Notes under the pieces: generated by a model
Seen by the model: the letters and a program-made list of their open reading frames with translations, nothing else
The model's database searches: none
What the model was told of the DNA's origin: nothing
Position numbers and translations under genes: made by a program
Part shown: in pieces, positions 27,876 to 37,021 of the stretch
Numbering within the stretch: position 1 is the first letter of the stretch
Layout: the number at the start of each line of letters is the position of its first letter
Origin: Clostridiales bacterium
GTDB taxonomy: Bacteria > Bacillota > Peptococcia > DRI-13 > UBA5745
Length of the DNA: 64,000 nucleotides
NCBI GenBank assembly: GCA_009782505.1
Contig: WRIW01000001.1
Location: 59,773-123,772, forward strand
Reading direction: 5' to 3'

Positions 27876-30239
27876 TCACTGCCCCGTGCCGAAGCGCTCT
27901 TCGTACTGCGCCATGGTCATGCGTATCGCCCGGGCCTTGCTGCCTTCGAAGCCACCGACGATCCCCTGCTGCTCCATCTGGTCGATGATCCTGGCGGCCC
28001 GTGTATATCCAATCCTCAGCCTCCTTTGCAGGAGGGAGATGGAGGCTTGCCCGCTTTCGATAAAGATACGGGCGGCTTCCGGCAGCAAAACGTCCAGCTC
28101 TTCGTTTTCCTCGTTTTGGTCGTCCGCGACCTGTATGTTTTCATCGTCCAGATAGTCCGCCCGGGCATTGGCTGATTTGATGAAATCCGTCACATTCTCG
28201 ATTTCCTGATCGGATACATACACGCCCTGCACCCTCACCGGCTTCGGGTTTTCCAGGGTGGAATACAGCATGTCGCCTTTCCCCAGCAGCTTTTCCGCCC
28301 CCGCGGCGTCCAGGATCACCCGGGAGTCCGTCTGGGAGGATACGGCGAAAGCGATGCGTGAGGGGATATTCGCCTTGATCACGCCGGTGATGACGTCTAC
28401 GCTGGGCCGCTGGGTCGCCACTACGATATGCATACCCGCCGCCCTTGCCATAGCCGCCAACCGGCTGATGGACTCCTCCACAGCCGTCGAAGCCACCATC
28501 ATAAGGTCGGCCAGCTCGTCGATGATGATGACGATGAAAGGCATAGTATCGGGCTTGTCCGTATCTTCCCGCTGGGCCAGCCAGGCATTGTAGCCGCTTA
28601 TGTCCCTCACCCCCGCTTCGGCGAAGGCGTCGTAGCGCCTCTCCATCTCATGGACCGCCCAGCGAAGGGCTTTCGCGGCTTTTTTCGGCTCTGTGACCAC
28701 GGGATAAATCAAATGGGGGATGTCGTTGTAGACGGTGAGCTCCACCATTTTCGGATCCACCATCATCAGTTTGACTTCATCCGGCCTGGTGGATATCAGC
28801 AGGCTTACGATGAGGGAATTGATGCAGACGCTCTTCCCCGCCCCCGTAGCCCCGGCGATGAGCAGATGGGGCATCTTAGCCAGGTCGGCCACGATGGAGG
28901 CCCCGGCGATATCCCTGCCCAGGGCGAAGGTCAGCTTGGACTTAGACTTGGTGTAAGCCGGGTCTTCCAGTATCTCCCGCAGGCTGACCATGGCCCTTTC
29001 TTCATTGGGCACCTCTATCCCCACGGCGGCCTTGCCCGGTATGGGCGCCTCTATCCGTATATTTGACGCCGCCAGGGCTAAGGCTATGTCGTCCGAAAGG
29101 CTGGTGATCCGGCTGACCTTCACGCCCGGCGCCGGCTGCAGCTCGTACCGGGTGATGCTGGGCCCACGGTTGACCTGGGTGACCACGGCTTTCACGCCGA
29201 AGTCAGACAAGGTCTTCTCCAGTATACGTACATTTTCGCTTACGACCTTACTCTGACGCTGGCCTGCTGCCTTCGGGCCGGCTCGCAGAAGGCTTAGCCC
29301 CGGCGTCTGATAGGCCTGCTGACCTTTCGCCGGGCGCGCGCCCCTCTCTGCCGGAAGGAGTTCCCCGTCGTCCGGCTGCCCGTCTTCCGCTTTCTTCCGC
29401 CTGCCCGCCCGCCCCCCGGCTGCGGCGAGGGATACGGCGGTGGATGGGGCGGCGGGATCATCCTTTGGCCCCTCACCCGGCTGCCGGGCGCCCTGCCCCT
29501 CCGCCCGCTCCCCCGCAGGGGCGCGGAAGGGTATGCCCCGGCTTTGGGCATACTCCTGCTTATCCGCCTGGAGCTCTGTATTGGTAGGCAGATTCAAGCT
29601 GCTTATCACGTCGGGTCCCCGCTTGCCCGTTTTATCTTCGCCCAGGCCCGCCAGGCGGGAAAAGCCGCTTTGCGCGGTTTGGGCGATGGACTTCGCCTTC
29701 CCTCCGGCGTCGCTGAGGAGCTCGCGTATGGTCTTGCCGGTGATGATAAGGATGGAGGCGGCTACCAGGGCGATGTACAGTATCCAGCTGCCGGTGGAGC
29801 CGATGAGAAGCCTGCTCCCATGGACCAGGGCGCCGCCGATGATACCGCCGCCGGCGCCTTCCAGCCCCACGGCGAACACTTGACGCTCTTCCGGCAGGCT
29901 CAAGTGCATGATGGCGCAGCCGGAGCAGGTGACAGCGATGTAAGCGGCGTAGAGTATCTTGCCGGGCCGCCCGGCCTTAAGCCATCCCCCGGCGCCCAGA
30001 AGGACAAGGGATATGGCTGGGAACCACTTGCCCTGGCCAAACAAGCGCTGTATGGCCTGATAGATGCCGAAGCCCAGCGCCCCAAAGAGGTTGCTTTCCC
30101 TGCTGCCCGGCGCCAGCCAGAGGCATAAAGCAAGGAATATACCCGCCGCGAAAAGGGCGATGGCAATCAGATCCTGTTTTAGTTCAGAACGCATGTTCTC
30201 TTTTTTCGACGTCGTTGTTTTCTTTACCGGGCGGGCCAT
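27876..30239 (-). CDS. ftsK: FtsK/SpoIIIE family DNA translocase
   Basis: A 787-residue septal DNA pump. Four to five N-terminal transmembrane helices (within about 24-170) precede a proline/glycine/alanine-rich linker (about 200-335). Then come the alpha and RecA-like beta domains, with Walker A GATGAGKS at 463-470 and [19 protein letters not shown], and a C-terminal gamma winged helix (about 725-787) that reads KOPS/SRS-like sequences. It probably clears chromosome DNA from the division septum. ATG 30239 follows AGGAGG. It ends the rnj-M16-AOR transcription unit. Confidence 0.95.
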   Translation of the reverse strand: MARPVKKTTTSKKENMRSELKQDLIAIALFAAGIFLALCLWLAPGSRESNLFGALGFGIYQAIQRLFGQGKWFPAISLVLLGAGGWLKAGRPGKILYAAYIAVTCSGCAIMHLSLPEERQVFAVGLEGAGGGIIGGALVHGSRLLIGSTGSWILYIALVAASILIITGKTIRELLSDAGGKAKSIAQTAQSGFSRLAGLGEDKTGKRGPDVISSLNLPTNTELQADKQEYAQSRGIPFRAPAGERAEGQGARQPGEGPKDDPAAPSTAVSLAAAGGRAGRRKKAEDGQPDDGELLPAERGARPAKGQQAYQTPGLSLLRAGPKAAGQRQSKVVSENVRILEKTLSDFGVKAVVTQVNRGPSITRYELQPAPGVKVSRITSLSDDIALALAASNIRIEAPIPGKAAVGIEVPNEERAMVSLREILEDPAYTKSKSKLTFALGRDIAGASIVADLAKMPHLLIAGATGAGKSVCINSLIVSLLISTRPDEVKLMMVDPKMVELTVYNDIPHLIYPVVTEPKKAAKALRWAVHEMERRYDAFAEAGVRDISGYNAWLAQREDTDKPDTMPFIVIIIDELADLMMVASTAVEESISRLAAMARAAGMHIVVATQRPSVDVITGVIKANIPSRIAFAVSSQTDSRVILDAAGAEKLLGKGDMLYSTLENPKPVRVQGVYVSDQEIENVTDFIKSANARADYLDDENIQVADDQNEENEELDVLLPEAARIFIESGQASISLLQRRLRIGYTRAARIIDQMEQQGIVGGFEGSKARAIRMTMAQYEERFGTGQ

Positions 30240-30284
30240 CTGCGCCTCCTGTGACGTGACGTGATATGATATGCCGCGCTGCCC

Positions 30285-31955
30285 TCAATTCATTTCCAGC
30301 ACGATGGGGATGATCATCGGGCGGCGTCTGGTCTTCTCATAGAGGAACCGGCTCAGTCCTTCCCGGATCTGGGATTTGATCCCCGCCCAGTCGCTGATGT
30401 GTTTTTCTTCGCAGCGATCCAGCACCGACAGGACTTTTTTCTTCGCCTCTTCCATCAGGGCGTCCGCTTCCTTAACGTAGACAAAACCTCTGGACACGAT
30501 GTCCGGCCCGGCGGTCACCGTATGGGAAGCCCGGTCGATGCCCAGGACGACGATCATGATGCCTTCCTCCGAAAGCTGCTTGCGGTCCCTTAGGACGACG
30601 TTGCCCACGTCGCCTACCCCAAGCCCGTCCACCAGTATCTGCCCCGCGGTCACTTTGCCCGTGAGGGCGCCCTTGTCCTTGGTGAACTCGATGATCTGCC
30701 CGTTTTCCCCGACAAATATATTCTTGCTGGGCATACCCAGCCGATTGGCCAGTTGGGCGTGCTTGACCAGATGCCGGTACTCCCCGTGGACCGGTACGAA
30801 AAACTTGGGCTTGACCACGTTGAGCATCATCTTCTGCTCCTCCTGGCTCCCGTGGCCGGAGGTATGGACCCCCGTGGCGGTCTCATGGATGACCTCGGCC
30901 CCCAGGCGGTAGAGCTGATCCACAGTCCTGCTGACGGTCTTCTCGTTCCCCGGTATGGGCGAAGCGGAGATGATGACCGTATCCCCGGGCATGATCTCTA
31001 TCTGTCTGTGCTCGTCGTGAGCCATGCGGCTCAGGGCGGACAAAGGCTCCCCCTGGCTGCCGGTGCAGACGACCACCACGCGGTTTTTCGGGTAACGCTC
31101 GATCTCTTCAAGCTCGATGAGGGTGTTTTCCGGTACCTTCAGATACTGGAGTTCCTGGGCGATACCCACTACATTGATCATGCTCCGCCCCATGACCGCT
31201 ATCTTCCGGTTATGCATGACCGCGGCGTCCACCACCTGCTGGATGCGGTGGACATTGGAGGCGAAGGTCGCCAGTATGATTCTCCCGTCGCTGCGGCCAA
31301 AGACGTTTTTCAGTACCGCCCCCACTTCTTTTTCCGAACGGGTGAAGCCCTCCCTCTCTACATTAGTGCTGTCGGACATGAGCAGGAGCACGCCCCGCTT
31401 GCCCAACTCAGCCAGCCGCCCGAAATCCATGGTCTCGCCGTCCACCGGGGTCTGGTCGATTTTGAAATCCCCCGTATGCACGACGGTTCCCACCGGGGTC
31501 GTGATCGCGAGGCCGAAGCATCCGGGTATACTGTGGGTGACCCGGAAGAACTCCACCTGAAAGTGCTTGCCCAGCTTCATGGTGCTTCTGGGCTTGACCA
31601 CATTGAGGTTCGCGCCGGAAAAGCCATACTCCTTCGCTTTCTCCTGCAGAAGAGCTATGGTAAACCTGCTGCCGTATACCGGCGTCTCCAGCTCGCGCAG
31701 TACGTACGGCATGGCGCCGATGTGGTCTTCATGGCCGTGGGTCAGGCAAATCCCCACTAAATCGTCTTTATTCTCCAGCAGATAGGAAAAGTCCGGTATC
31801 ACGATGTCTATCCCCAGCATTTCATCGCCGGGAAACATAAGCCCGGCGTCCACGAGGAACATTTCGTCTTCGTAGCGAAAGGCTGTCATATTCTTTCCGA
31901 TTTCCCCCATGCCGCCCAGTGGGATGAGCTGCAGGGGGGTCTGTGCTTTTGGCAT
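30285..31955 (-). CDS. rnj: Ribonuclease J
   Basis: A 556-residue metallo-beta-lactamase/beta-CASP nuclease with 5'-3' exo- and endonuclease activity. The metal motif is LTHGHEDHIGA (His 73, His 75, Asp 77, His 78), and the beta-CASP block includes MSDSTNVEREGFT and the final VHGEYRHL. Together with RNase Y and PNPase in this window it gives the typical Bacillota decay set. ATG 31955 follows AAGGAGG, 3 bases after the M16 gene. Confidence 0.96.
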   Translation of the reverse strand: MPKAQTPLQLIPLGGMGEIGKNMTAFRYEDEMFLVDAGLMFPGDEMLGIDIVIPDFSYLLENKDDLVGICLTHGHEDHIGAMPYVLRELETPVYGSRFTIALLQEKAKEYGFSGANLNVVKPRSTMKLGKHFQVEFFRVTHSIPGCFGLAITTPVGTVVHTGDFKIDQTPVDGETMDFGRLAELGKRGVLLLMSDSTNVEREGFTRSEKEVGAVLKNVFGRSDGRIILATFASNVHRIQQVVDAAVMHNRKIAVMGRSMINVVGIAQELQYLKVPENTLIELEEIERYPKNRVVVVCTGSQGEPLSALSRMAHDEHRQIEIMPGDTVIISASPIPGNEKTVSRTVDQLYRLGAEVIHETATGVHTSGHGSQEEQKMMLNVVKPKFFVPVHGEYRHLVKHAQLANRLGMPSKNIFVGENGQIIEFTKDKGALTGKVTAGQILVDGLGVGDVGNVVLRDRKQLSEEGIMIVVLGIDRASHTVTAGPDIVSRGFVYVKEADALMEEAKKKVLSVLDRCEEKHISDWAGIKSQIREGLSRFLYEKTRRRPMIIPIVLEMN

Positions 31956-31958
31956 TGA

Positions 31959-33215
31959 TTATCCTCCTTGTGATGGTACAGATGGGCCGATGGTGGCTAA
32001 GACTTGCGGCCCGTCAAATAAATATTCAGCCAAGTCCGGTATATCTTCCCGGACGACGGCGTCCACCTTCTCCATGGTGGCTTCCGGCGGGATGACCCTA
32101 TCGAGGAGCAGCAGGTTCCTGCCCAGGCGGTTCATCCGGTTGCTCACGCTTTCCAGCCCCATATAAAGGCTGCCCCTCACCTGCTCCTTCGCCCGTTTGA
32201 GTTCTTCTTCCGATATACCCTCTTTCCTGAGCAGCTCCATCTCCCGGCGCATTAGTTCGACGACAAGCTCTGCGGTCTGGGGCGAGGTCCCGGCGCAGAG
32301 GGCGAATATACCGGCGTCGGAGAAGGCGCTGTTGAACGAATACGTGGAGTAGGCGAGCCCCCTCTCCTCCCGTATCGTCTGTACAAGCCGGGAAGAAAGC
32401 CCGCCCCCCAGCACGTTGTTCAGCACATATAAGGGGTAGTTCCGCTCGTCCGGCGCAGATATGCCCCTTGTGCCGAGGCATATCTGTACCTGTCCGATAT
32501 CTTTCGTCAGGCGGGCGTCCTCGCCGGAAAGGGCGCTGGGCGCGGGGGCCAGGGCAGGCTGCTTCACCTGCTTCAGCCCTTCGAAGACGGGGGCCAGCAG
32601 CTCGACGACGCGCTCATGCTCCAAGGAGCCGGCGCAGGCGATGACAATGCGTTCGGGCACATACTGCCTCTCGATATAGCGGCGAACCATATCCCTGTCG
32701 ATTTGGTCCAGGGATTCCGCTGTGCCGAGGATAGGCGTGCCCAAAGGGTTGTCCGGCCACGCGGCTTCCAGGAAGACGTCGTGGATGAGCTCGTCCGGGG
32801 AGTCCTCGTACATGCTGATCTCTTCCTTGATCACGCCTCTTTCCTTATCCATGAGCTCCGTAGCGAAAGTGGAATGAAACAGCATATCCGTGAGCACTTC
32901 GGAAGCCAGGGGAAGGTGCTCCTCCATCACCCTGGCATAGTAGCAGGTCATCTCCTTCGCCGTGAAGGCGTTGAGCTGGCCCCCTACGGAATCCAGGGAC
33001 TCCGCGATGTCCCTCGCCGTGCGCTTCTCCGTGCCTTTAAAAAGCAGATGTTCGATGAAATGGGTGACGCCCTGCTCTTCTTTCCGCTCCATGCGGGAGC
33101 CGGTCCCGACCCAGAAGCCCAGGGAGCAGGATTTCACCCCGGGTATCCTCTCCGTGATGATCTTGACGCCGTTCGCCATCGTATGCAGCCGGATGTATTC
33201 CGAATAGTCCATCAT
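31959..33215 (-). CDS. M16 family zinc peptidase (YmxG/PqqL-like)
   Basis: A 418-residue insulinase-family peptidase. The inverted zinc motif is HFIEH (His 52, Glu 55, His 56), with the third ligand in the downstream KEEISMYEDSPDE region. The duplicated, catalytically silent second half follows. Homologues in Bacillota (YmxG/MlpA) usually lie next to pnp. Here the gene is instead tied to AOR by an ATGA overlap. Its substrate is unknown. Confidence 0.92.
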   Translation of the reverse strand: MMDYSEYIRLHTMANGVKIITERIPGVKSCSLGFWVGTGSRMERKEEQGVTHFIEHLLFKGTEKRTARDIAESLDSVGGQLNAFTAKEMTCYYARVMEEHLPLASEVLTDMLFHSTFATELMDKERGVIKEEISMYEDSPDELIHDVFLEAAWPDNPLGTPILGTAESLDQIDRDMVRRYIERQYVPERIVIACAGSLEHERVVELLAPVFEGLKQVKQPALAPAPSALSGEDARLTKDIGQVQICLGTRGISAPDERNYPLYVLNNVLGGGLSSRLVQTIREERGLAYSTYSFNSAFSDAGIFALCAGTSPQTAELVVELMRREMELLRKEGISEEELKRAKEQVRGSLYMGLESVSNRMNRLGRNLLLLDRVIPPEATMEKVDAVVREDIPDLAEYLFDGPQVLATIGPSVPSQGG

Positions 33216-35092
33216 TTACCGCCTCTCCGCCCTTCCGGGTACAGATCCCTGATCACCGCGTCCAGCCCGCCTACCTTCTCCAGGAACTCCAGCGTGGGCG
33301 CCCCCGTCTCTACGTCCCATCCCATGGCTTCGAAGAAATTATCCCCCAGCTTTTCGTTGTCCACGGTGACCCCTTTCAGCGGGCCGCCCTCCAGGGGGGG
33401 CTTGCCCACATTCCTGTCGGATATCGTATAGTCCTTCCGGCGCTTGCCTTCCCTCAGGTTAAAAGCGCAACGCATGGCGAAGGACCGCAGACCCAGGTTG
33501 TCTATCTCCTCCTGGGAGTACTTATGGCCGGAGACCGCGTCCAGATATTTGAACTTGGCCGTGCGGTGCATCAGGAAAGCGAAGTGGCAGAACCCGGACA
33601 TATTGTCAAATTCCGCGTTGATGACCCCGGCCTTGTCCGCTTCCCCCGTATCTTCGTAGACATACTTGACCTCGGGTGGGCCGAAGCCGAAGCCGGCGCC
33701 TCTGCCGCCCTTCACATGCCTGCCCGGGGTGGGGTCGTACTGAAAAGTCCTTGCCATAGCGGGATTATTTCTGCCGCAATGATGGGGGATCTCTATGCCC
33801 CCGGCGACGCATAAGTACTCCGCGCCCCGCCCCAGGAGCTCCGCCGCCTTCACCGAAGCGCTGCCCAGGGCGACGCCTATCCCCTTATGCTCGCAGATCC
33901 GCCTGGTCATCCGGACGATGGCTTCCGCGTTCCCCCAGGTCAAGTCTATGCCGTCCAGCTCCTCCAGGGTAAACAGCTTATGTTCATAACACTCCATGAG
34001 CCACGCCAGGGTCCCGCCCATGGAGATGGTGTCGTAGCCGTACTCGTTGCAGTAATAATTGCACAGATTCACCGCATCCGCATCCCCGTTGAGGAGCATG
34101 CTGCCGAAAGCCCCCAGGGTCTCGTACTCCGGGCGGGCGGACTCGTAATCATGGCTCCCGCTCCTGATGTGAAGGATGGCGCCGCAGCCGACGGGGCAGG
34201 AGTCGCAGGCGTACTTCTTCGCGCCGTAGGCGGCGTCCATGGCGGCGCCGGTCAGGGGTAATATCTGCGTCTCGTAGTCCAGCTCCTCCGGGAGGCCGCC
34301 CCAGTTCTTGATGCCGGCGTCGGACATGGCCACGCAGGACTCATAGTTCGAGGCGGTGCCGTGGGAGCTCCAGGGCTGTATGGTCGCCGCTGCCCGGCCT
34401 TTCGCGAACTCCTGCCAGGAGCGGTTGATCTCAGCCACCGCCTCCGGCTCGCTGACCGCCACCGTATGGGAGCCGCGGCAGACTACCGCCTTCAGCCGCT
34501 TTGAGCCCATCACGGCGCCTGCGCCGCCCCTGCCCGCAGCCCGGTGCCCGTCGTTCATGACCGCCGCCATATGGGACAAGCGCTCCCCTGCCGGCCCGAT
34601 GAGGGCGGCGCGGAAATCATCCCCGCCGATCTCCGCCCTGAGAACGGCTTCCGTATGAAGGGTCGTCTTCCCCCATAGGCCGGCGGCGTCCCGGATCTCC
34701 ACCCTGCCGTCGTCGATGAAGATGTAGACGGGCTTCTCCGCTATGCCTTTGACGAATACGGCGTCAAACCCGGATTTCTTCAGGTATGGGCCAAATCTCC
34801 CGCCTGCGTTCGCGTCGTTGAAGCCGCCGGTGACGGGGGACTTGCTGACCACGGTGTACCTGCCGCCCATGAAAGATTTCGTCCCGTTCATGTAGCCGGC
34901 GATGAAACCCACCACGCTCTCCGGGGCGAAAGGCGGCGTGTGGGCGGGCATGAGCTCATATAGATACCGGGCGCCGAGGGCCGGCCCGCTCAGGAAGTCC
35001 CCTGCCCATCGGGGATCCAGGTCCCGTACCTCGCAAGCTCCTTCGCTTAAGTCTACGATGAGCACTTTGCCCATATGTCCATACATCATCAA
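33212..35092 (-). CDS. Aldehyde:ferredoxin oxidoreductase family (tungsten/molybdenum pterin enzyme)
   Basis: A 626-residue AOR-family enzyme. AORs oxidise aldehydes to acids with ferredoxin, using a bis-pyranopterin tungsten site and one [4Fe-4S] cluster. The cluster cysteines are 296, 299 and 303 (CDSCPVGC) and 502 (MSGFCHFAFL). The N-terminal AOR domain shows GYMNGTKSFMGGRYTVVSKS and GRGGAGAVMGSKRLKAVV. The exact substrate cannot be read from sequence, and the distant subfamilies (WOR, BamB-like) are alternatives. It is followed by the M16 peptidase (ATGA overlap) and preceded by the MoaD-like carrier by 3 bases. Confidence 0.92.
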   Translation of the reverse strand: MMMYGHMGKVLIVDLSEGACEVRDLDPRWAGDFLSGPALGARYLYELMPAHTPPFAPESVVGFIAGYMNGTKSFMGGRYTVVSKSPVTGGFNDANAGGRFGPYLKKSGFDAVFVKGIAEKPVYIFIDDGRVEIRDAAGLWGKTTLHTEAVLRAEIGGDDFRAALIGPAGERLSHMAAVMNDGHRAAGRGGAGAVMGSKRLKAVVCRGSHTVAVSEPEAVAEINRSWQEFAKGRAAATIQPWSSHGTASNYESCVAMSDAGIKNWGGLPEELDYETQILPLTGAAMDAAYGAKKYACDSCPVGCGAILHIRSGSHDYESARPEYETLGAFGSMLLNGDADAVNLCNYYCNEYGYDTISMGGTLAWLMECYEHKLFTLEELDGIDLTWGNAEAIVRMTRRICEHKGIGVALGSASVKAAELLGRGAEYLCVAGGIEIPHHCGRNNPAMARTFQYDPTPGRHVKGGRGAGFGFGPPEVKYVYEDTGEADKAGVINAEFDNMSGFCHFAFLMHRTAKFKYLDAVSGHKYSQEEIDNLGLRSFAMRCAFNLREGKRRKDYTISDRNVGKPPLEGGPLKGVTVDNEKLGDNFFEAMGWDVETGAPTLEFLEKVGGLDAVIRDLYPEGRRGGK

Positions 35093-35095
35093 TCT

Positions 35096-35380
35096 TCAAC
35101 CTCCTGTCAAAGCCGGCATGATATACAATCTGTCCCCCGGGGATACCATGACGGCGTCCGTGTCCCGGGCGCCGAGCAGGCAGCCGTTGAGGGTGACCAG
35201 CGCCGCGTCCGCTACCCGGCCTGTGTCCCCGTCAAGGAGCCAGTCCGGCATGCCCTGCGCCCGGGCCGCGGCCCTATCCCCCAGAAGGCAGGCAAGGCTG
35301 ACGGGACCCGGTATATCCCGTACGAATTCATTTTCGTCTAAATCAAAGCCTTTCGAAAAGGCTATGGTCACATAAGCCAT
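35096..35380 (-). CDS. MoaD/ThiS family sulfur carrier with C-terminal Gly-Gly
   Basis: A 94-residue ubiquitin-like protein ending DRLYIMPALTGG, with the C-terminal Gly-Gly that is thiocarboxylated in MoaD/ThiS. MoaD-type carriers supply the dithiolene sulfurs of molybdopterin/tungstopterin. A GGAAGG site precedes the ATG at 35380, which overlaps the MATE stop; the longer frame from 35494 is arginine-rich and spurious. Its place directly before AOR suggests a dedicated carrier for the AOR cofactor. Confidence 0.85.
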   Translation of the reverse strand: MAYVTIAFSKGFDLDENEFVRDIPGPVSLACLLGDRAAARAQGMPDWLLDGDTGRVADAALVTLNGCLLGARDTDAVMVSPGDRLYIMPALTGG

Positions 35381-35381
35381 A

Positions 35382-36902
35382 TCAGCCTTCCGGCTGCGGG
35401 TCAGGCGCATCCGCCGCGACCGGCGCGCCTTGGGGCATAGGGGAGCCGCCGGGGCCGCGCCTCTGCTCCAAGCCTTTGTCCTGCCAGTTGCCATACCGGA
35501 AGTACAGGAAGTTGAGGAGCGCCCCCAGGGTCATGCCGAAAGCCATGGTCAAGTACATAGGCATATAGCCTTCCATCCCGACCCCGGCCGCTTTCGCCAG
35601 CTCGAAGGAGGCGAATTTCCCCGCGTCCACCGCCGCCTGGATGGCCTTATTCAAGGGGATGATGGCGAAGTAGTACGCGGCTAAGAGGCGGACGATCTGG
35701 GCGGCAAAGCTGTTGATCAAAGGGGGCATCGCCGCGCCGGCGCCGCGCAGGGAGCCGGCCAGGCACTGCTCCATGCCCATGAAGGCGTAGAAGAAGCAGA
35801 TGGTGCGTATGCCTTTCAGCCCTATCGCCAGCACATGGTCGGACACATTGAATATCTTCATCAGGCTGGCGCCGGCAAACCACATGACCACGCCCATGAC
35901 CACCGCCACGGATAGGATCGTGCCCAGGGCGACATATACGCCTTTGCGCGCGCGGTCCGGGTCGCCTGCGCCTATATTTTGCCCGGTGAAGGTGGTCGTC
36001 GCCATGCCCAGGCCCATCAGGGGCATCAGGGCGAAGCCGTCCACGCGCTGGATGACGGCGTTGGCGGTGACGAAATCCGCGCCGAAGTTGTTGGCGAACC
36101 TCTGTACGATGAGCCCGCCCAGGGACATGGCCATAGCCTGCAGCCCGGTTGGCAAGCCCAGCCTGATGATATGGCTTGCTGTGAAGCCGTCCGGCTTGAT
36201 TACTTTACGAAAAGATATCTTCATCCCGTAAGCGCCGGTATTAATGCGCATGAGCAGTACGATACCGGACACAAATTGCGCCCCGAGCGTAGCCCAGGCG
36301 ACTCCCGCGACGCCCCAGTCCAGTATGATGGCAAATAATGTATCCAATACCACATTCAGCAAAGTAGCGATGATCATCGCGTACAGTGGCCAGCGGCTGT
36401 CCCCCATGCCCCGTAGCATGCCCGAGCCCAGCATGAAAAACAAATTACCTACAGTACCCCCGAAGATGATGGTCTGATAGACCACCGCGTCGTTGATGAT
36501 TTCCGCCGGCGTATTCAGCAGATTGAACAAAGGGCGGACACAGATGATCCCCACGCCTGTGATGAACACGCCCATGATGAAGGCGATAAACACCGTAGTG
36601 TTGACGGCCTTATTCAAGCCCTCCATATTTTTCGCGCCAAACATCTGGGATATGACGATGTTGCCCCCCATGGAGGCGCCCATGAAAAGCGCGCCGAAGA
36701 GCATCATGACGGGCATGCTGACGCCCACCGCCGCTATGCCGTGATCCCCTACGGCAATCCCGATGACTATGGTATCCACGACATTATAAAGCTGCATGAC
36801 CAGATTGGCTATGATAAGCGGGACGGCGAACTTCAGCAGCTTGGGAAGGATCGCCCCCTGGGTCAGATCGTTAGCCGGGTTGATGCCTTTTGGGTTTTCC
36901 AT
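35382..36902 (-). CDS. MATE family multidrug/toxin efflux transporter
   Basis: A 506-residue polytopic protein with about 12 transmembrane helices in two similar halves, of the DinF/NorM type. It contains LIIANLVMQLYNVVDTIVIG and, in the second half, GLGMATTTFTGQNIGAGDP. It exports cations or drugs by H+ or Na+ antiport. A 35-residue proline-rich cytoplasmic tail after FRYGNWQDKG is unusual. First gene of the MATE-MoaD-AOR-M16 run; GGAGG precedes ATG 36902. Confidence 0.93.
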   Translation of the reverse strand: MENPKGINPANDLTQGAILPKLLKFAVPLIIANLVMQLYNVVDTIVIGIAVGDHGIAAVGVSMPVMMLFGALFMGASMGGNIVISQMFGAKNMEGLNKAVNTTVFIAFIMGVFITGVGIICVRPLFNLLNTPAEIINDAVVYQTIIFGGTVGNLFFMLGSGMLRGMGDSRWPLYAMIIATLLNVVLDTLFAIILDWGVAGVAWATLGAQFVSGIVLLMRINTGAYGMKISFRKVIKPDGFTASHIIRLGLPTGLQAMAMSLGGLIVQRFANNFGADFVTANAVIQRVDGFALMPLMGLGMATTTFTGQNIGAGDPDRARKGVYVALGTILSVAVVMGVVMWFAGASLMKIFNVSDHVLAIGLKGIRTICFFYAFMGMEQCLAGSLRGAGAAMPPLINSFAAQIVRLLAAYYFAIIPLNKAIQAAVDAGKFASFELAKAAGVGMEGYMPMYLTMAFGMTLGALLNFLYFRYGNWQDKGLEQRRGPGGSPMPQGAPVAADAPDPQPEG

Positions 36903-36937
36903 TAATTACCTCCGAAATTTGATATCTCCATTGCCGT

Positions 36938-36966
36938 ATCTTACCACTTCTTACCGCGTTTGTAAA
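36938..36966 (-). promoter_or_regulatory. Sigma-A type promoter for the MATE-MoaD-AOR operon
   Basis: Minus-strand TTTACA (36961-36966), a 17-base spacer and TAAGAT (36938-36943). It lies immediately downstream of the chemoreceptor terminator. Confidence 0.7.
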
Positions 36967-36996
36967 TGAAGAAAGCCCGCCGGGAAGCAGGCTCTC
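36967..36996 (-). terminator. Intrinsic terminator after the second chemoreceptor
   Basis: Minus-strand AGCCTGC and GCGGGCT form a seven-base stem with a G-T wobble, flanked by A- and T-rich sequence (TTTCTTCATTT). It lies 29 bases past the receptor stop and borders the MATE promoter. Confidence 0.6.
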
Positions 36997-37021
36997 TCTA
37001 TGTGCGTTACAGCTGTTTGGG

